Shown: positions 44,516 to 53,495, counted from the stretch's first letter. The stretch: 54,454 bases of DNA from Megasphaera elsdenii (GCF_020539865.1 NZ_JAJBQV010000016.1:1-54454), one strand, 5' to 3'. Numbers and translations are program-made. The notes: a model not told the origin generated them from the sequence alone.

Positions 44516-46255
44516 TTGAAACAATCCGGACCTGGCTCGGTCAGTTACTATTTTCATCACGAAAAGAAATTCCTGCTCATCGTCACGCTGAGCGGTATCT
44601 TATACAATATCGGCATGATTGCCAGTCCCTGGTTCGACGGGCAGCTGGCCCAATATCTTTACGATATTTTCGGCGGTACCCGGACGGCAGCCAATATGTA
44701 TGCCCTCTGTCTCTGCTACGCTCTGGTCATCGTCGGCGTCCAGGGATCCCGCTACGTCAAGCGCCTGTATGTCCGAAAATTCGCCAATAACATCAGCCTG
44801 GCCATGAAGGACCGGATTTACCAGCACTTGGTCCAGACACCAAAACAGGAGATGGAGCAAGCCGATACGGGAGCCCTGATGACCAAGGTCATTTCCGACA
44901 TCGATACCTGCGTCGAAGGGATGCGAAAGTTCACGACGGAAATCTTCGATACAGGCGTCGTCATGATGGCCTATATCGTCATGCTTCTCTGCTATGATTG
45001 GCGCCTGACCTTATGCATCCTCGTCTTTCCACCCATTGCCTATGCCCTGGCCAACAGCCTGCGCCGCCTAGTCGCCATGACGGCAGCCCGCAGCAAGGAA
45101 AGCAGCGGTGCCTTGTCGGGCATGACCTTGGATCGCATCAGCAACGCCCTGACATACCGCGTCTACGGCGAAGAAGCCATCCAGGACCGGTGCTATGAAA
45201 GGTACCTGGCCGACTACGAAAAGAAGATGATTCTGGCCAATCTCTGGGAAAATACGCTCCAGCCCATTTACAAAGTCATCGCCATGATCGGCACGATGCT
45301 GGTCATCTGGTTCGGCGGCCATAACGTTCAAGGGACGGGCTGGGAAAGCTGGGATATTGCCGCCTTCTCGACGTACCTGGCCTGCTTCGTCAAGCTGGCG
45401 ACGAAGTCGTCCCATGCGGCGAAGTTGTTCAATGCCATCCAAAAGGCCCAAGTATCATGGCAACGCATCCAGCCCCATCTCCAGGCGGCAACCGAACTTC
45501 GCCAGCCTGTGCCGCCAGCAGCTCCGGCGGAATTGACGGTCCGTCACTTGTCCTTCACCTATCCTGGCAGCCATGCCCCCATTTTCCGTGATCTGTCCTT
45601 TTCAGCCACCCCCGGCACCATGATTGGCGTCACTGGGCCTGTGGCCTGTGGCAAATCGACGTTGGGCCAGGCCTTCCTCTGTGAAAATCCCCACGGCGGC
45701 CAGATTTTCTTCGGCGCCAAGGAACTCGGCAACGGCCATACCGCACCGGACGGCATCGTCGGCTACTGCGGCCATGACGCCGAGCTCTTTGCAGCTACAG
45801 TCGAAGAGAACATCCGCCTCGGCCTGCCTGGCGACATCAGCACCGTCTTGGAAACGGTCTGCATGGACCAGGATTGCGCTGCCTTCCCGGCCGGTACTCA
45901 GACGCCTATCGGTGAAGGCGGCCAGCGCTTGTCCGGCGGCCAGCAGGCCCGCATCGCCTTGGCCCGGACCTTGTTCCATCTGCGGCCGCTCCTCATTCTC
46001 GACGATCCTTTCGCCGCCGTCGACATGGCGACGGAACGGACGATTTTCGACAATCTGCGCCGACGCGGCAAGGACTGCATCATCTTCCTCTTGTCGCACC
46101 GCCTGTCCCTCTTCCCTAAACTGGACCAGGTCATCTGGCTCAACGGCGACGGGACGGCTGTCGTCAGCACCCACGAAAGGCTCTACGCATCGTGTCCGGC
46201 CTACCGGGACCTTTACGACCTGCAGCACGCCCGAGGAGGTGCTGTCCATGAATAA
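44516..46255 (+). CDS. ABC exporter half-transporter, subunit A (degenerate catalytic site)
   Basis: A 579-residue membrane plus ATPase half-transporter. Six membrane helices occupy about residues 20-300. The nucleotide-binding domain has Walker A TGPVACGKSTLG, signature LSGGQQARIALAR and Walker B LLILDDPFAAVD. The residue after the Walker B aspartate is Asp rather than Glu, as in the non-hydrolysing half of heterodimeric exporters. A TTG at 44516 lies 6 bases after GAGGTG; a GTG at 44507 overlaps that site. It overlaps subunit B by 8 bases. Substrate unknown. Confidence 0.9.
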   Translation: MKQSGPGSVSYYFHHEKKFLLIVTLSGILYNIGMIASPWFDGQLAQYLYDIFGGTRTAANMYALCLCYALVIVGVQGSRYVKRLYVRKFANNISLAMKDRIYQHLVQTPKQEMEQADTGALMTKVISDIDTCVEGMRKFTTEIFDTGVVMMAYIVMLLCYDWRLTLCILVFPPIAYALANSLRRLVAMTAARSKESSGALSGMTLDRISNALTYRVYGEEAIQDRCYERYLADYEKKMILANLWENTLQPIYKVIAMIGTMLVIWFGGHNVQGTGWESWDIAAFSTYLACFVKLATKSSHAAKLFNAIQKAQVSWQRIQPHLQAATELRQPVPPAAPAELTVRHLSFTYPGSHAPIFRDLSFSATPGTMIGVTGPVACGKSTLGQAFLCENPHGGQIFFGAKELGNGHTAPDGIVGYCGHDAELFAATVEENIRLGLPGDISTVLETVCMDQDCAAFPAGTQTPIGEGGQRLSGGQQARIALARTLFHLRPLLILDDPFAAVDMATERTIFDNLRRRGKDCIIFLLSHRLSLFPKLDQVIWLNGDGTAVVSTHERLYASCPAYRDLYDLQHARGGAVHE

Positions 46256-47882
46256 CGTCTTCTGGCAGACCTTGCGGCAAAATGGTCTCCTCTTGCTGAT
46301 CCTAATACTGGCCATTGCCGCCTCCATCGCCGTGAGCGTCACACCGCCTCTCATCTTGCAATACATCGTCGACAGCCTGGTCAGCGGTTCCTTCAGTCCT
46401 TATCCCTTACTGACAGCAGGCATCCTCTATTTCGCCCTCAACGCCGGCAGCGGCCTCGTCAACGCCTTGAAAGAAACGTTAATCACCGTCTTTGGCCAGA
46501 AGATTACCCATGGTCTGCGTTCAGCCATGTGCCAGCGCCTCGGCGATTTGCCAGCAGCCTATTTCGTCGGCCACGAAGCCGGTGCCGTCACATCGCTCTT
46601 CGTCAATGACGTCGATACCTTAGAAAACCTCTTCGATTCCGGCGTCGTCAGCATGATTGCCGATGCCTTCACGATTTTCAGCATCCTTGCCGTCGTCTTC
46701 CACTTGAGCACGGGCCTAGGAGTCCTTCTCTGTATCAGCCTGCCCTTGCTCTTTCTCCTGACCCGCTATTTCCAAAAACGCATGCTCCAAGCTCAGCGGG
46801 ACAACCGCATTGCCGTCGGCCGGACGAATGAGCTCATCCCGGAAACAGTCCGCAATATCCGCACGATTCACACGTGCCAGCAGGAAAATTATCTGCGCCA
46901 GCGCTACGGTCAGACCATCCGGGCCAGCTTCGACGCCATGGAACGGAGTAATTTCTGCGATTCCATCTATTCACCTATCATCATCACCAGCTGTACCTTG
47001 ATCATCTGTATCATGATGGCCCTGTCGGTCAGCAGTCCGTCCCTGCAGGAGCTCTTCGGCATGACCGTCGGCAGCGTCGTCGCCCTTATCGCTTACGTAC
47101 GCCGCATCTTCTCGCCCTTAGAGAGCATCGGCATGGAAATCCAGAACATTCAATCGGCGATTGCCGGCATCGGCCGCCTGAAAGACTTTTTCGCTGAACC
47201 GGTCCAAGCGAAAGGACGCTGCACCGTCCTCGACAAGACCGCTCCCCCACTGGTTATCAGCGATGTCACGTTCGGTTATGACCGGGAAAAAGCCATTTTC
47301 CACCACGTCTCGCTCACTGTCAAAACCGGAGAAATGGTCACCATCACAGGCCGAACAGGCGCCGGAAAGAGCACCCTCTTCAAGCTCATCCTCGGCCTCT
47401 ACCAACCCCGGCAGGGCCAGGTCCGCGTCTTCGGCTGCGACCCGTCCCAGCTGGCAGCACCCTTGCGGCGCCAAGTTTTCGGCTACGTCGAACAGCAATT
47501 CCACGCCATTAGCGGCACTATCGCCGATCAAATCAGCCTCGAAGACGAACGGGTCACGAAGGACGCCATGGAAAAGGCCCTGCGCCTCGTCGGACTGTGG
47601 GAGACATGCTGCGCCCTGCCCCAAGGCCTGGACACGCCGTTCCGGCCGGAACTCTTTTCCCGGGGCCAGAGCCAGCTCCTGTCCATTGCCCGGGCCATCG
47701 TCATGGACCCGCAAATCCTCTTGTTCGACGAAATCACGGCCAACCTCGATTCCCTCACGGAAACCCAGGTCCTCCAGGCCCTGCAGGCCGCGGCCCAGGA
47801 CCGGACGGTCCTCTCCATCTCCCATCGCCTCTACGAAGCCCGCGGCGGACGCCGCGTCGTCATCGGAGAAACAGAATCGTAG
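46248..47882 (+). CDS. ABC exporter half-transporter, subunit B (canonical catalytic site)
   Basis: A 544-residue half-transporter. The start MNNVFWQTLRQNGLLLLIL is set by ATG 46248 with AGGAGG 8 bases upstream, although the frame is open much further upstream inside subunit A. Six membrane helices precede an ATPase domain with Walker A TGRTGAGKSTLFKLILGLY, a variant signature FSRGQSQLLSIARAIV, Walker B ILLFDEITANLDS with the catalytic Glu, and SISHRLYEARGG as the switch histidine. Pairing with subunit A gives one active and one degenerate ATP site. Confidence 0.93.
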   Translation: MNNVFWQTLRQNGLLLLILILAIAASIAVSVTPPLILQYIVDSLVSGSFSPYPLLTAGILYFALNAGSGLVNALKETLITVFGQKITHGLRSAMCQRLGDLPAAYFVGHEAGAVTSLFVNDVDTLENLFDSGVVSMIADAFTIFSILAVVFHLSTGLGVLLCISLPLLFLLTRYFQKRMLQAQRDNRIAVGRTNELIPETVRNIRTIHTCQQENYLRQRYGQTIRASFDAMERSNFCDSIYSPIIITSCTLIICIMMALSVSSPSLQELFGMTVGSVVALIAYVRRIFSPLESIGMEIQNIQSAIAGIGRLKDFFAEPVQAKGRCTVLDKTAPPLVISDVTFGYDREKAIFHHVSLTVKTGEMVTITGRTGAGKSTLFKLILGLYQPRQGQVRVFGCDPSQLAAPLRRQVFGYVEQQFHAISGTIADQISLEDERVTKDAMEKALRLVGLWETCCALPQGLDTPFRPELFSRGQSQLLSIARAIVMDPQILLFDEITANLDSLTETQVLQALQAAAQDRTVLSISHRLYEARGGRRVVIGETES

Positions 47883-47910
47883 GTCGTTCGTCGTAAATCG
47901 TTCATCGCAA

Positions 47911-48019
47911 AAAAAAGAACCCCTCCACCAAGATGCGGTCCCCCTCCCCTTTGCAGGAGAGGCTTTTGGCTCCCCTGCAAAGGGGAGCTGGCGCCGCAGG
48001 CGTCTGAGGGGTTCTTTTT
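47911..48019. terminator. Nested palindrome, bidirectional terminator / MITE-like repeat
   Basis: Outer arms AAAGAACCCCTC and GAGGGGTTCTTT enclose an inner perfect 14-base stem CTCCCCTTTGCAGG (47944-47957) and CCTGCAAAGGGGAG (47974-47987). Poly-A and poly-T ends make it a terminator for the converging genes on both strands. From memory, similar CTCCCCTTTGCAGGGGAG sequences recur in other gut Firmicutes genomes. Confidence 0.75.
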
Positions 48020-48064
48020 AAAGAATCAAGCGGACCGCCTTATCAGGACGGCCCTTACGAGTCA

Positions 48065-49066
48065 CTACTTCGCCGGCGCTTCGATGGGGTCGTAGTCAGC
48101 CGGTTTGTCCGTAATGGCGGCTTCGTCGATGGCCGATGGGGCCGGATTGAAGCCCTGGCGGAAGAGGTTCCGGATAGCTGCGATATATGGCGGGACAATG
48201 GTATCCATGAGGAGATAGCGCTTGCGGAAGAGGTTGCGCTTCTGCGACTTGATTTCGCCATATTTGCGCCGCTTCTCTTCAATAGGCAGGCGGAAATACC
48301 ATTTTTCCTTCGCATCGGGCACGGCGCCTTCACCGAGCCAGAAGTCGTTGAAATTCGTCTTCTTCGAGCGGTTGCCGCGCAGCATGTGGCTGTTGGTATA
48401 GAAACCTTCGTCGGTAATGACGTACATATCGTGGATGCCTAATGTCTGGACGAAGATACGCATCAAATAGAGGATAAAGTTCTTCGGCCGGTAGCCAAAG
48501 AGCTTCTTGGTCAGGACTTTCGTCGTTTCCAGGCCGTGCTTCGAGCCCTGGATAGTACCGATGTACATGGACGGCGTCCCGTCGGTATTATAGTCGAAGC
48601 GGAAGTTGAAGTGATAGATCATCTGGCCTTCGTGATAGAGGTACAGCGACAGGAAGCCTTCCTTGCGCTGGCCCGTATCAAAGATGAGCCGTGCTTCCAA
48701 AGGCAGCGATTCATCAGGCGAAGTCCATAGGGTATAGCCCTTTCCCCAGTAAAGTTCGTGGATGACGTCGTCGGAAAAGAAGGCCCGCAAGATGGCGAAA
48801 TGATATTTCAAGGCATCCAGGCGCTGGCGCATGGTCGAATTCTTGAACAAGAAGACGCGGGTCATGACTTCCTGGAAATCTGGGTCGTGCTGGTCAAAGA
48901 AGCCTTTCATCGGATCGTAGTGGTCAAAGAAATCGTAAAGTTCTTCAAATAAAGCCCGATTGGACACGGCACGAGCAAAAAAAACGACAGCCCGCTTGTT
49001 CTCCTGGAAATTCCGGGGACCGTATATGAGGCGTGATAAGTGCCAGAAATAGGAAATGCTGTGCAT
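48065..49066 (-). CDS. VirK/YbjX (DUF535) family protein
   Basis: A 333-residue protein. It matches my recollection of the DUF535/VirK family by GTIQGSKHGLETTKVLTKKLFGYRPKNF (split here as GTIQGSKHGLETTK and LTKKLFGYRPKNF) near residue 170 and by MYVITDEGFYTNS further on. It lacks a signal peptide. Relatives in enterobacteria are linked to outer-membrane or antimicrobial-peptide phenotypes, but the biochemical role is unknown. ATG 49066 has AGGAGG 6 bases upstream, which excludes the longer open frame. Confidence 0.8.
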   Translation of the reverse strand: MHSISYFWHLSRLIYGPRNFQENKRAVVFFARAVSNRALFEELYDFFDHYDPMKGFFDQHDPDFQEVMTRVFLFKNSTMRQRLDALKYHFAILRAFFSDDVIHELYWGKGYTLWTSPDESLPLEARLIFDTGQRKEGFLSLYLYHEGQMIYHFNFRFDYNTDGTPSMYIGTIQGSKHGLETTKVLTKKLFGYRPKNFILYLMRIFVQTLGIHDMYVITDEGFYTNSHMLRGNRSKKTNFNDFWLGEGAVPDAKEKWYFRLPIEEKRRKYGEIKSQKRNLFRKRYLLMDTIVPPYIAAIRNLFRQGFNPAPSAIDEAAITDKPADYDPIEAPAK

Positions 49067-49102
49067 GGAATTCCTCCTATCAAGTACAAAGCTAATAGTA
49101 CT

Positions 49103-49132
49103 ATTATACGGGCAAGGCAAGCAGGCTGTCAA
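49103..49132 (-). promoter_or_regulatory. Promoter of the DUF535 gene
   Basis: Minus strand TTGACA (49132-49127), 18 bases, TATAAT (49108-49103), about 35 bases before the ATG. Confidence 0.8.
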
Positions 49133-49160
49133 TGTGGAGTTCGTGGCTCGTGGCTAATCG

Positions 49161-50189
49161 CTATAATTTCCGCACGATATGGGCCGGGACGTGGGCCAGG
49201 TCGCGGGTACCCGTGATCATCATGGCGTCCATGAGCTGGCGTTTGAGCGTATCCAAGAGGAGTTTGACACCTTCTGCCCCGCCGCCAACGGCAGCGACGG
49301 CAGCGGGCCGACCGATGAGGACGGCGTCGGCGCCGAGGGCCAGCATCTTGAGGATGTCCTCGCCGTGACGGATGCCGCCGTCTACGAAAATCGTAATCCG
49401 CCCTTTGACAGCAGCGGTGATATCGGGCAGGGCATCGGCCGTACCAGCCATACCGTCGAGGACGCGGCCACCGTGGTTGCTGACGACGATGCCCTTAGCA
49501 CCGGCTTCGGCACAGGCAACGGCTTCTTCGGCCGACATGACGCCTTTGACGATGAAGGGCAACTGAATAGCCTGTACGATCTCAGCAATGTCACTGGCGC
49601 TCTTCGGGCCTACGGGCTGGCCAAAGATGCGCATGTTGATCAACGTCGCCGCATCGATGTCGCTGGCAACGGCAAAAGCGCCGGCTTCTTCGGCCTGATG
49701 AGCCTTCTCGATGATTTGGTCGTTGCTGCGGGGCTTGATAGTCGGAATGACGATGCCCGGCCGTTTCTGACAAGACGCAATCCCCGAAGCATACATGTAA
49801 GGCGCACCGCTGTCACCAGTAAAGCACAGGGTCCCTGCTTCCAAGGCCGCCTGGGTGACGGCTTCGTCGTATGCCTGTTCCACTTCCGCCGGGTCGCCGT
49901 CGACTTGGGCATTGAGGACGATGCCGCCGACAGGAGCCAAGAGGACAGGCATACTCAGCCGTTTGCCGAGAATCGTCACGCCCGTATCCGGGTCGTCGAC
50001 GCCGGACATGCTGCGCATGACCAGGCCGTATTCCTGGAGGGCTTCGACGTTACGCATGAAAGACCGGCCCGTACGCAAGCCGCCGAACCCGGGGATCATG
50101 CCGACACAGGCTTTGCCATTGCACTGAGGACAGACATGGCAGCCTTTCATTTTTTCACGAGCTTTGTTCCTTACTTCCTGTAAATCCAT
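49161..50189 (-). CDS. FMN-dependent alpha-hydroxy-acid oxidase family protein
   Basis: A 342-residue TIM-barrel flavoprotein of the lactate/glycolate oxidase and lactate dehydrogenase family. Near the C terminus it has FIVKGVMSAEEAVACAEAG, IVVSNHGGRVLDG (active-site His region) and IFVDGGIRHGEDILKMLALG. The N terminus carries four Cys (CHVCPQCNGKAC), a feature common in clostridial members. ATG 50189 has GGAAG upstream. It follows the flavodoxin-ferredoxin gene by 12 bases, so a redox partner role is plausible. Electron acceptor and substrate are unknown. Confidence 0.9.
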   Translation of the reverse strand: MDLQEVRNKAREKMKGCHVCPQCNGKACVGMIPGFGGLRTGRSFMRNVEALQEYGLVMRSMSGVDDPDTGVTILGKRLSMPVLLAPVGGIVLNAQVDGDPAEVEQAYDEAVTQAALEAGTLCFTGDSGAPYMYASGIASCQKRPGIVIPTIKPRSNDQIIEKAHQAEEAGAFAVASDIDAATLINMRIFGQPVGPKSASDIAEIVQAIQLPFIVKGVMSAEEAVACAEAGAKGIVVSNHGGRVLDGMAGTADALPDITAAVKGRITIFVDGGIRHGEDILKMLALGADAVLIGRPAAVAAVGGGAEGVKLLLDTLKRQLMDAMMITGTRDLAHVPAHIVRKL

Positions 50190-50201
50190 GAGAATCACTT
50201 C

Positions 50202-51023
50202 CTAAATGAAAATTTTATTGTCAGCACGGCCGCTGTAGGTCATCTCTAACATCTTGACATGGGATAAAAAAGCTGGGTCATCGAAATACTTGGCCCCTTT
50301 CGGACAGTTGCGAACGCAGCGCTGGCACTTGATGCAGATGCCGGTAACGACGGACGGCTGGTCCCGGTCGATGGACCCCATCGGGCACTGGCGGGCACAA
50401 AGGCCACAGGATACACATTTTTCCAAGTCCGTCTTGGGCTTGGCCTTGAGGAATTTAGCCGGCTGGCCATCGACGCCTCGGGGAACGTAATACGGTGCCT
50501 TGGCATCGCCGTCGACGACGAGATGCGGCACCATGCCGTCGGTCTGGCGGATTTTCGATACAGCCAGGTCTGTCAGGCGGATCATGAGGGCCAGGTCCTT
50601 TTCATCAGGCCGATGAGGCGCCAAGACGTCGGAAAATGCATGAGTTCCTACAAAGGCACCGGCTGCGACAACACGAAAGCCGTTGTCATCGAGAGTCGCA
50701 CAGAGTTCGGCCAGGGCATTGTCGAAAGACCGATTGCCATAAGTCACGACAGCCATGGTCAAAGCCCCTTTGCCGATGAGTTTTTCCTGATATGTCGGCA
50801 AAATCTTATTGGGCAATTTTCCGGCATATGTCGGACCGCCGACGATGACCAAGTCGCCTGCCGAAAAAGTACGGACCGCTTCGCGGTCTTCCGGCAAGTC
50901 CAGAGAAATAGCCCGGCACGATACCTGGAACAACCGCGCCGCTTCGGAAGCGGCCTGACAGACGAGGCGCTTCGTATTGCCTGTAGGGCTGAAATAAACA
51001 GCATACACGTGTTGGATGTTCAT
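50202..51023 (-). CDS. EFR1-type flavodoxin plus 2[4Fe-4S] ferredoxin protein
   Basis: A 273-residue fusion. The N-terminal flavodoxin-like domain has YFSPTGNTKRLV near residue 8. The C-terminal ferredoxin has two CxxCxxCxxxC(P) clusters, CVSCGLCARQCPMG and CIKCQRCVRNCPKG. It likely transfers electrons at low potential. ATG 51023 lies downstream of GAGGTGA; a TTG at 51029 is also open. It is the first gene of a two-gene unit with the hydroxy-acid oxidase. Confidence 0.93.
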   Translation of the reverse strand: MNIQHVYAVYFSPTGNTKRLVCQAASEAARLFQVSCRAISLDLPEDREAVRTFSAGDLVIVGGPTYAGKLPNKILPTYQEKLIGKGALTMAVVTYGNRSFDNALAELCATLDDNGFRVVAAGAFVGTHAFSDVLAPHRPDEKDLALMIRLTDLAVSKIRQTDGMVPHLVVDGDAKAPYYVPRGVDGQPAKFLKAKPKTDLEKCVSCGLCARQCPMGSIDRDQPSVVTGICIKCQRCVRNCPKGAKYFDDPAFLSHVKMLEMTYSGRADNKIFI

Positions 51024-51072
51024 AAACAATCACCTCAGTTACACAAAACCCGATACAGTATTCCTTGCCTTT

Positions 51073-51102
51073 ATTATATACCCAAAAAGGACTGTCTCAC
51101 AA
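51073..51102 (-). promoter_or_regulatory. Promoter of the EFR1-oxidase pair
   Basis: Minus strand TTGTGA (51102-51097), 18 bases, TATAAT (51078-51073), about 50 bases before the ATG. Confidence 0.6.
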
Positions 51103-51229
51103 AGTTTTTTTATGCTCCTGTGAAGTCCCCTGTTTACTTTTGTAGAAGTTTGCTGTTTGATGTGCCTTCCTCTTTTGTGTTAGAATACAGTATGATTTTG
51201 ACAAATTTTTACAAAAAATGAGGTGTCTT

Positions 51230-51919
51230 ATGCAAAAGAAAATATATGCCGTGCGGCATGGCCGTACGACGGGTCTGTTCCTGTCCTGGGCAGACTGCCA
51301 GAAACAAGTGACCGGCTTCCCTGGCGCCCGCTTCAAGAGTTTTACCGACGCTACTGAGGCTTGGAAATGGCTCAATGGCGAAGAAATAGCGGCACCAAAG
51401 AAAGCAAGGGCCCCAAAAAAATCCCGGCCATCGGCCAAAGCGGCCACACCGACGGCCCCGCTTCGTCCCGACGAGGACCAGGATTTCGTCATCTATACCG
51501 ATGGCTCGTGCCTGTGCAATCCCGATGGGCCCGGCGGCTGGGCCGTCGTTGCCCGCAACGTCGCTACGGGCGAAGTAACGGAACTGGCCGACGGCAACTC
51601 GTCGACGACGAACAACCGTATGGAACTCCTGGCGGCCATCATGGCCTTGCGCTTCGCACCGGAAGGGACGAAAGTCGCCTTGTACACGGACAGCCAGTAC
51701 CTAAAGAACGGCATCACTAAGTGGATCGCTGCCTGGAAGCGCCGGGGCTGGAAAAAAGCCGACGGCCAGCCCGTCCTCAATCAGTCCTACTGGGTCGAAC
51801 TGGACAAACTCTACCACGCTCACGACGTCACCTTCCACTGGGTCAAAGGCCACGTCGGCGTCGAACTCAACGAACGCTGTGACCAACTGGCCAAATCCCA
51901 GGCTATGAAGTATAAGTAA
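51230..51919 (+). CDS. rnhA: Ribonuclease H with N-terminal hybrid-binding domain
   Basis: A 229-residue RNase HI-type enzyme degrading RNA in RNA-DNA hybrids. The N-terminal hybrid-binding (viroplasmin-like) domain has IYAVRHGRTTGLFLSWADC and FKSFTDATEAWKWL. A basic Ala/Pro/Lys linker follows (about 55-78). The catalytic domain has IYTDGSCLCNPDGPGGWA, NNRMELLAAIMAL, LYTDSQYLKNGI and GHVGVELNERCDQLA, covering the D-E-D-D carboxylates. GAGGTG precedes ATG 51230. Confidence 0.95.
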   Translation: MQKKIYAVRHGRTTGLFLSWADCQKQVTGFPGARFKSFTDATEAWKWLNGEEIAAPKKARAPKKSRPSAKAATPTAPLRPDEDQDFVIYTDGSCLCNPDGPGGWAVVARNVATGEVTELADGNSSTTNNRMELLAAIMALRFAPEGTKVALYTDSQYLKNGITKWIAAWKRRGWKKADGQPVLNQSYWVELDKLYHAHDVTFHWVKGHVGVELNERCDQLAKSQAMKYK

Positions 51920-51959
51920 AAACGAATCACTAGCTATTAGTGGCCAGTGATTCGTTTTT
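51918..51959. terminator. Terminator after rnhA
   Basis: Arms AAAAACGAATCACT and AGTGATTCGTTTTT around a 14-base loop; T-run on the plus strand and A-run on the other side. Confidence 0.88.
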
Positions 51960-52040
51960 ACTGTAGGAATCGCCACGTAGGCAACCCGCTTGGGTATTTG
52001 AGACGTTCTCTCCAAGCTGGAAAATAGCTCCTATGCTGGG

Positions 52041-52069
52041 ACGGGCTTGCCACGTGCAAGCCCTTACAG
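52041..52069. repeat. CACGT-type intergenic palindrome, copy 5
   Basis: Perfect arms GGGCTTGC (52043-52050) and GCAAGCCC (52056-52063) around CACGT, followed by TTACAG. The stop codon of the threonine aldolase gene (TAA on the minus strand, 52066-52064) lies inside the conserved TTACAG flank. Confidence 0.65.
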
Positions 52070-53098
52070 GGCCAGGATGTCGGCTACGAGCTGGTCTACT
52101 TCTTCTTGTTTCGTACTCCACGAAGTACAGAAGCGGACGCAGACATGGTCGTCGTCGATAGGACCTTCGGCTTCGAAAACGTATTTCTGGCCCAGCTTCC
52201 GGGCTTGTTCCTGGCTGAGGATGACGAACTGCTGATTCGTCGGACTGACGATGAGTTCTTCTATGCCCTTCTGGCGGAAGGCGTCGCGGATTTCCATAGC
52301 ATATTCGTCGGCTTGCTTCGTAATGGCAAAATACGTCCCGTCATGGAGCAGCGTATAGAACTGGAGCCCTAAAAGCCAGCCTTTGGCCAGGACGGCACCG
52401 AACTGTTTCATGTGAGCCTTGAAGCGGCGGCCCATACCAGGCTGGGTCAGGACGACGGCTTCGCCGAAGAAAGCGCCGCACTTCGTACCACCGATATAGA
52501 AGGCATCGGCCAGGCGTCCAAAATCAGCCAGGGTCAGGTCATTTTCGGCCGCACCCAAACCATAGCCCATACGGGCACCATCGACGAAGAGATACATGTG
52601 ATACTTGCGGCAGACTGCGGAAATAGCCGTCAATTCAGCTTTCGTATAGAGCGTACCGTATTCCGTCGTAAAAGAAAGATAGACCAATGACGGCCGTGTC
52701 AGGTATTCGGCTTCGCCAGAATTATAATAGGCCTGCACTTCCCCTTCAATCTGTTCAGCCGTAATCTTGCCGTCATGATGGGGCAAGGCGACGATTTTAT
52801 GGCCGGCATTTTCGATGGACGCACATTCGTGACAGTTGATATGGCCCGTATCGGCACAGAGTATGCTGTCACAGGACCCAAGGAGGGCCGAAATGGTAAC
52901 GAAATTGGCCTGCGTCGCCCCTGGGAAAAAGAATACCTGCCCTTGGGGACACTGGGACAATTCCAAAATCAGTTTCTCTGCCTTATCACACCAGTCATCA
53001 ACACCATAACCGCCGTACTGCGTATCGTTCGTCTGGGCCAAAGCCTGCAAAATACTGCCATGCGCGCCATGATTATAGTCATTGTTAAAACGTATCAT
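52064..53098 (-). CDS. Low-specificity threonine aldolase family protein
   Basis: A 344-residue PLP-dependent enzyme of the beta-eliminating lyase / threonine aldolase group, cleaving L-threonine or allo-threonine to glycine and acetaldehyde. Matches are FNNDYNHGAHGSILQAL at the start, FFFPGATQANFVTISALL, FVDGARMGYGL, and the PLP lysine in AFYIGGTKCGAFFGEAV near residue 200. AGGAG lies 10 bases before the ATG. It starts just after the decayed tnpB. Conversion direction and stereospecificity are not visible. Confidence 0.92.
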   Translation of the reverse strand: MIRFNNDYNHGAHGSILQALAQTNDTQYGGYGVDDWCDKAEKLILELSQCPQGQVFFFPGATQANFVTISALLGSCDSILCADTGHINCHECASIENAGHKIVALPHHDGKITAEQIEGEVQAYYNSGEAEYLTRPSLVYLSFTTEYGTLYTKAELTAISAVCRKYHMYLFVDGARMGYGLGAAENDLTLADFGRLADAFYIGGTKCGAFFGEAVVLTQPGMGRRFKAHMKQFGAVLAKGWLLGLQFYTLLHDGTYFAITKQADEYAMEIRDAFRQKGIEELIVSPTNQQFVILSQEQARKLGQKYVFEAEGPIDDDHVCVRFCTSWSTKQEEVDQLVADILAL

Positions 53099-53124
53099 TT
53101 TACCCTATCTCCTTACTGTATCCC

Positions 53125-53472
53125 TTAATCTTCTTCAACTTCTGCTAATTTTTGCTGCAATGTTTTCCCAAGCTGCCAAAAGGCTGGATTGAACCTCTCC
53201 CGCTTATAGAAACGGGAGATTCTTGAGAAGTTTGATAAATCAAAATTCTGCTTACTTTTACGGAGTATGTTGTATGCTCCATTCACATCCGCGTTGGCCA
53301 TCCTGCCATCGGCGAACTGGTACAAGCCACGGTGGATACGCTTCCCGCTGAACGTGCCAGTATATGGCTATTCAGGATTATAGACAGGAATATCGTCTAA
53401 ATCCAAGCAACTTGCTTGAAAAGTGTAAGATTCTTCCTGTTCTATGGCCTTACGTTTATTTTAACAGAATCG
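53125..53472 (-). pseudogene. Decayed tnpB fragment, distinct family from the intact copy
   Basis: One reading frame on the minus strand from about 53470 gives an EESYTFQASCLDLDDIPVY segment, then an in-frame TAG, then TGTFSGKRIHRGLY and NADVNGAYNILRKSKQNF. These are C-terminal TnpB motifs, with the internal stop and a truncated 5' part showing the gene is dead. Only about the last third remains. The motif NADVNGAYNIL differs from DRDFNASLNL in the copy at 28519, so two families were once present. This accounts for most of the 53099-53495 gap. Confidence 0.88.
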
Positions 53473-53495
53473 CATAAGGTTGTACAATGAAAATA

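Noticed and set aside
45624..46247. Upstream extension of ABC subunit B
   Set aside because: The added part is subunit A read in another frame. AGGAGG before ATG 46248 fixes the start.
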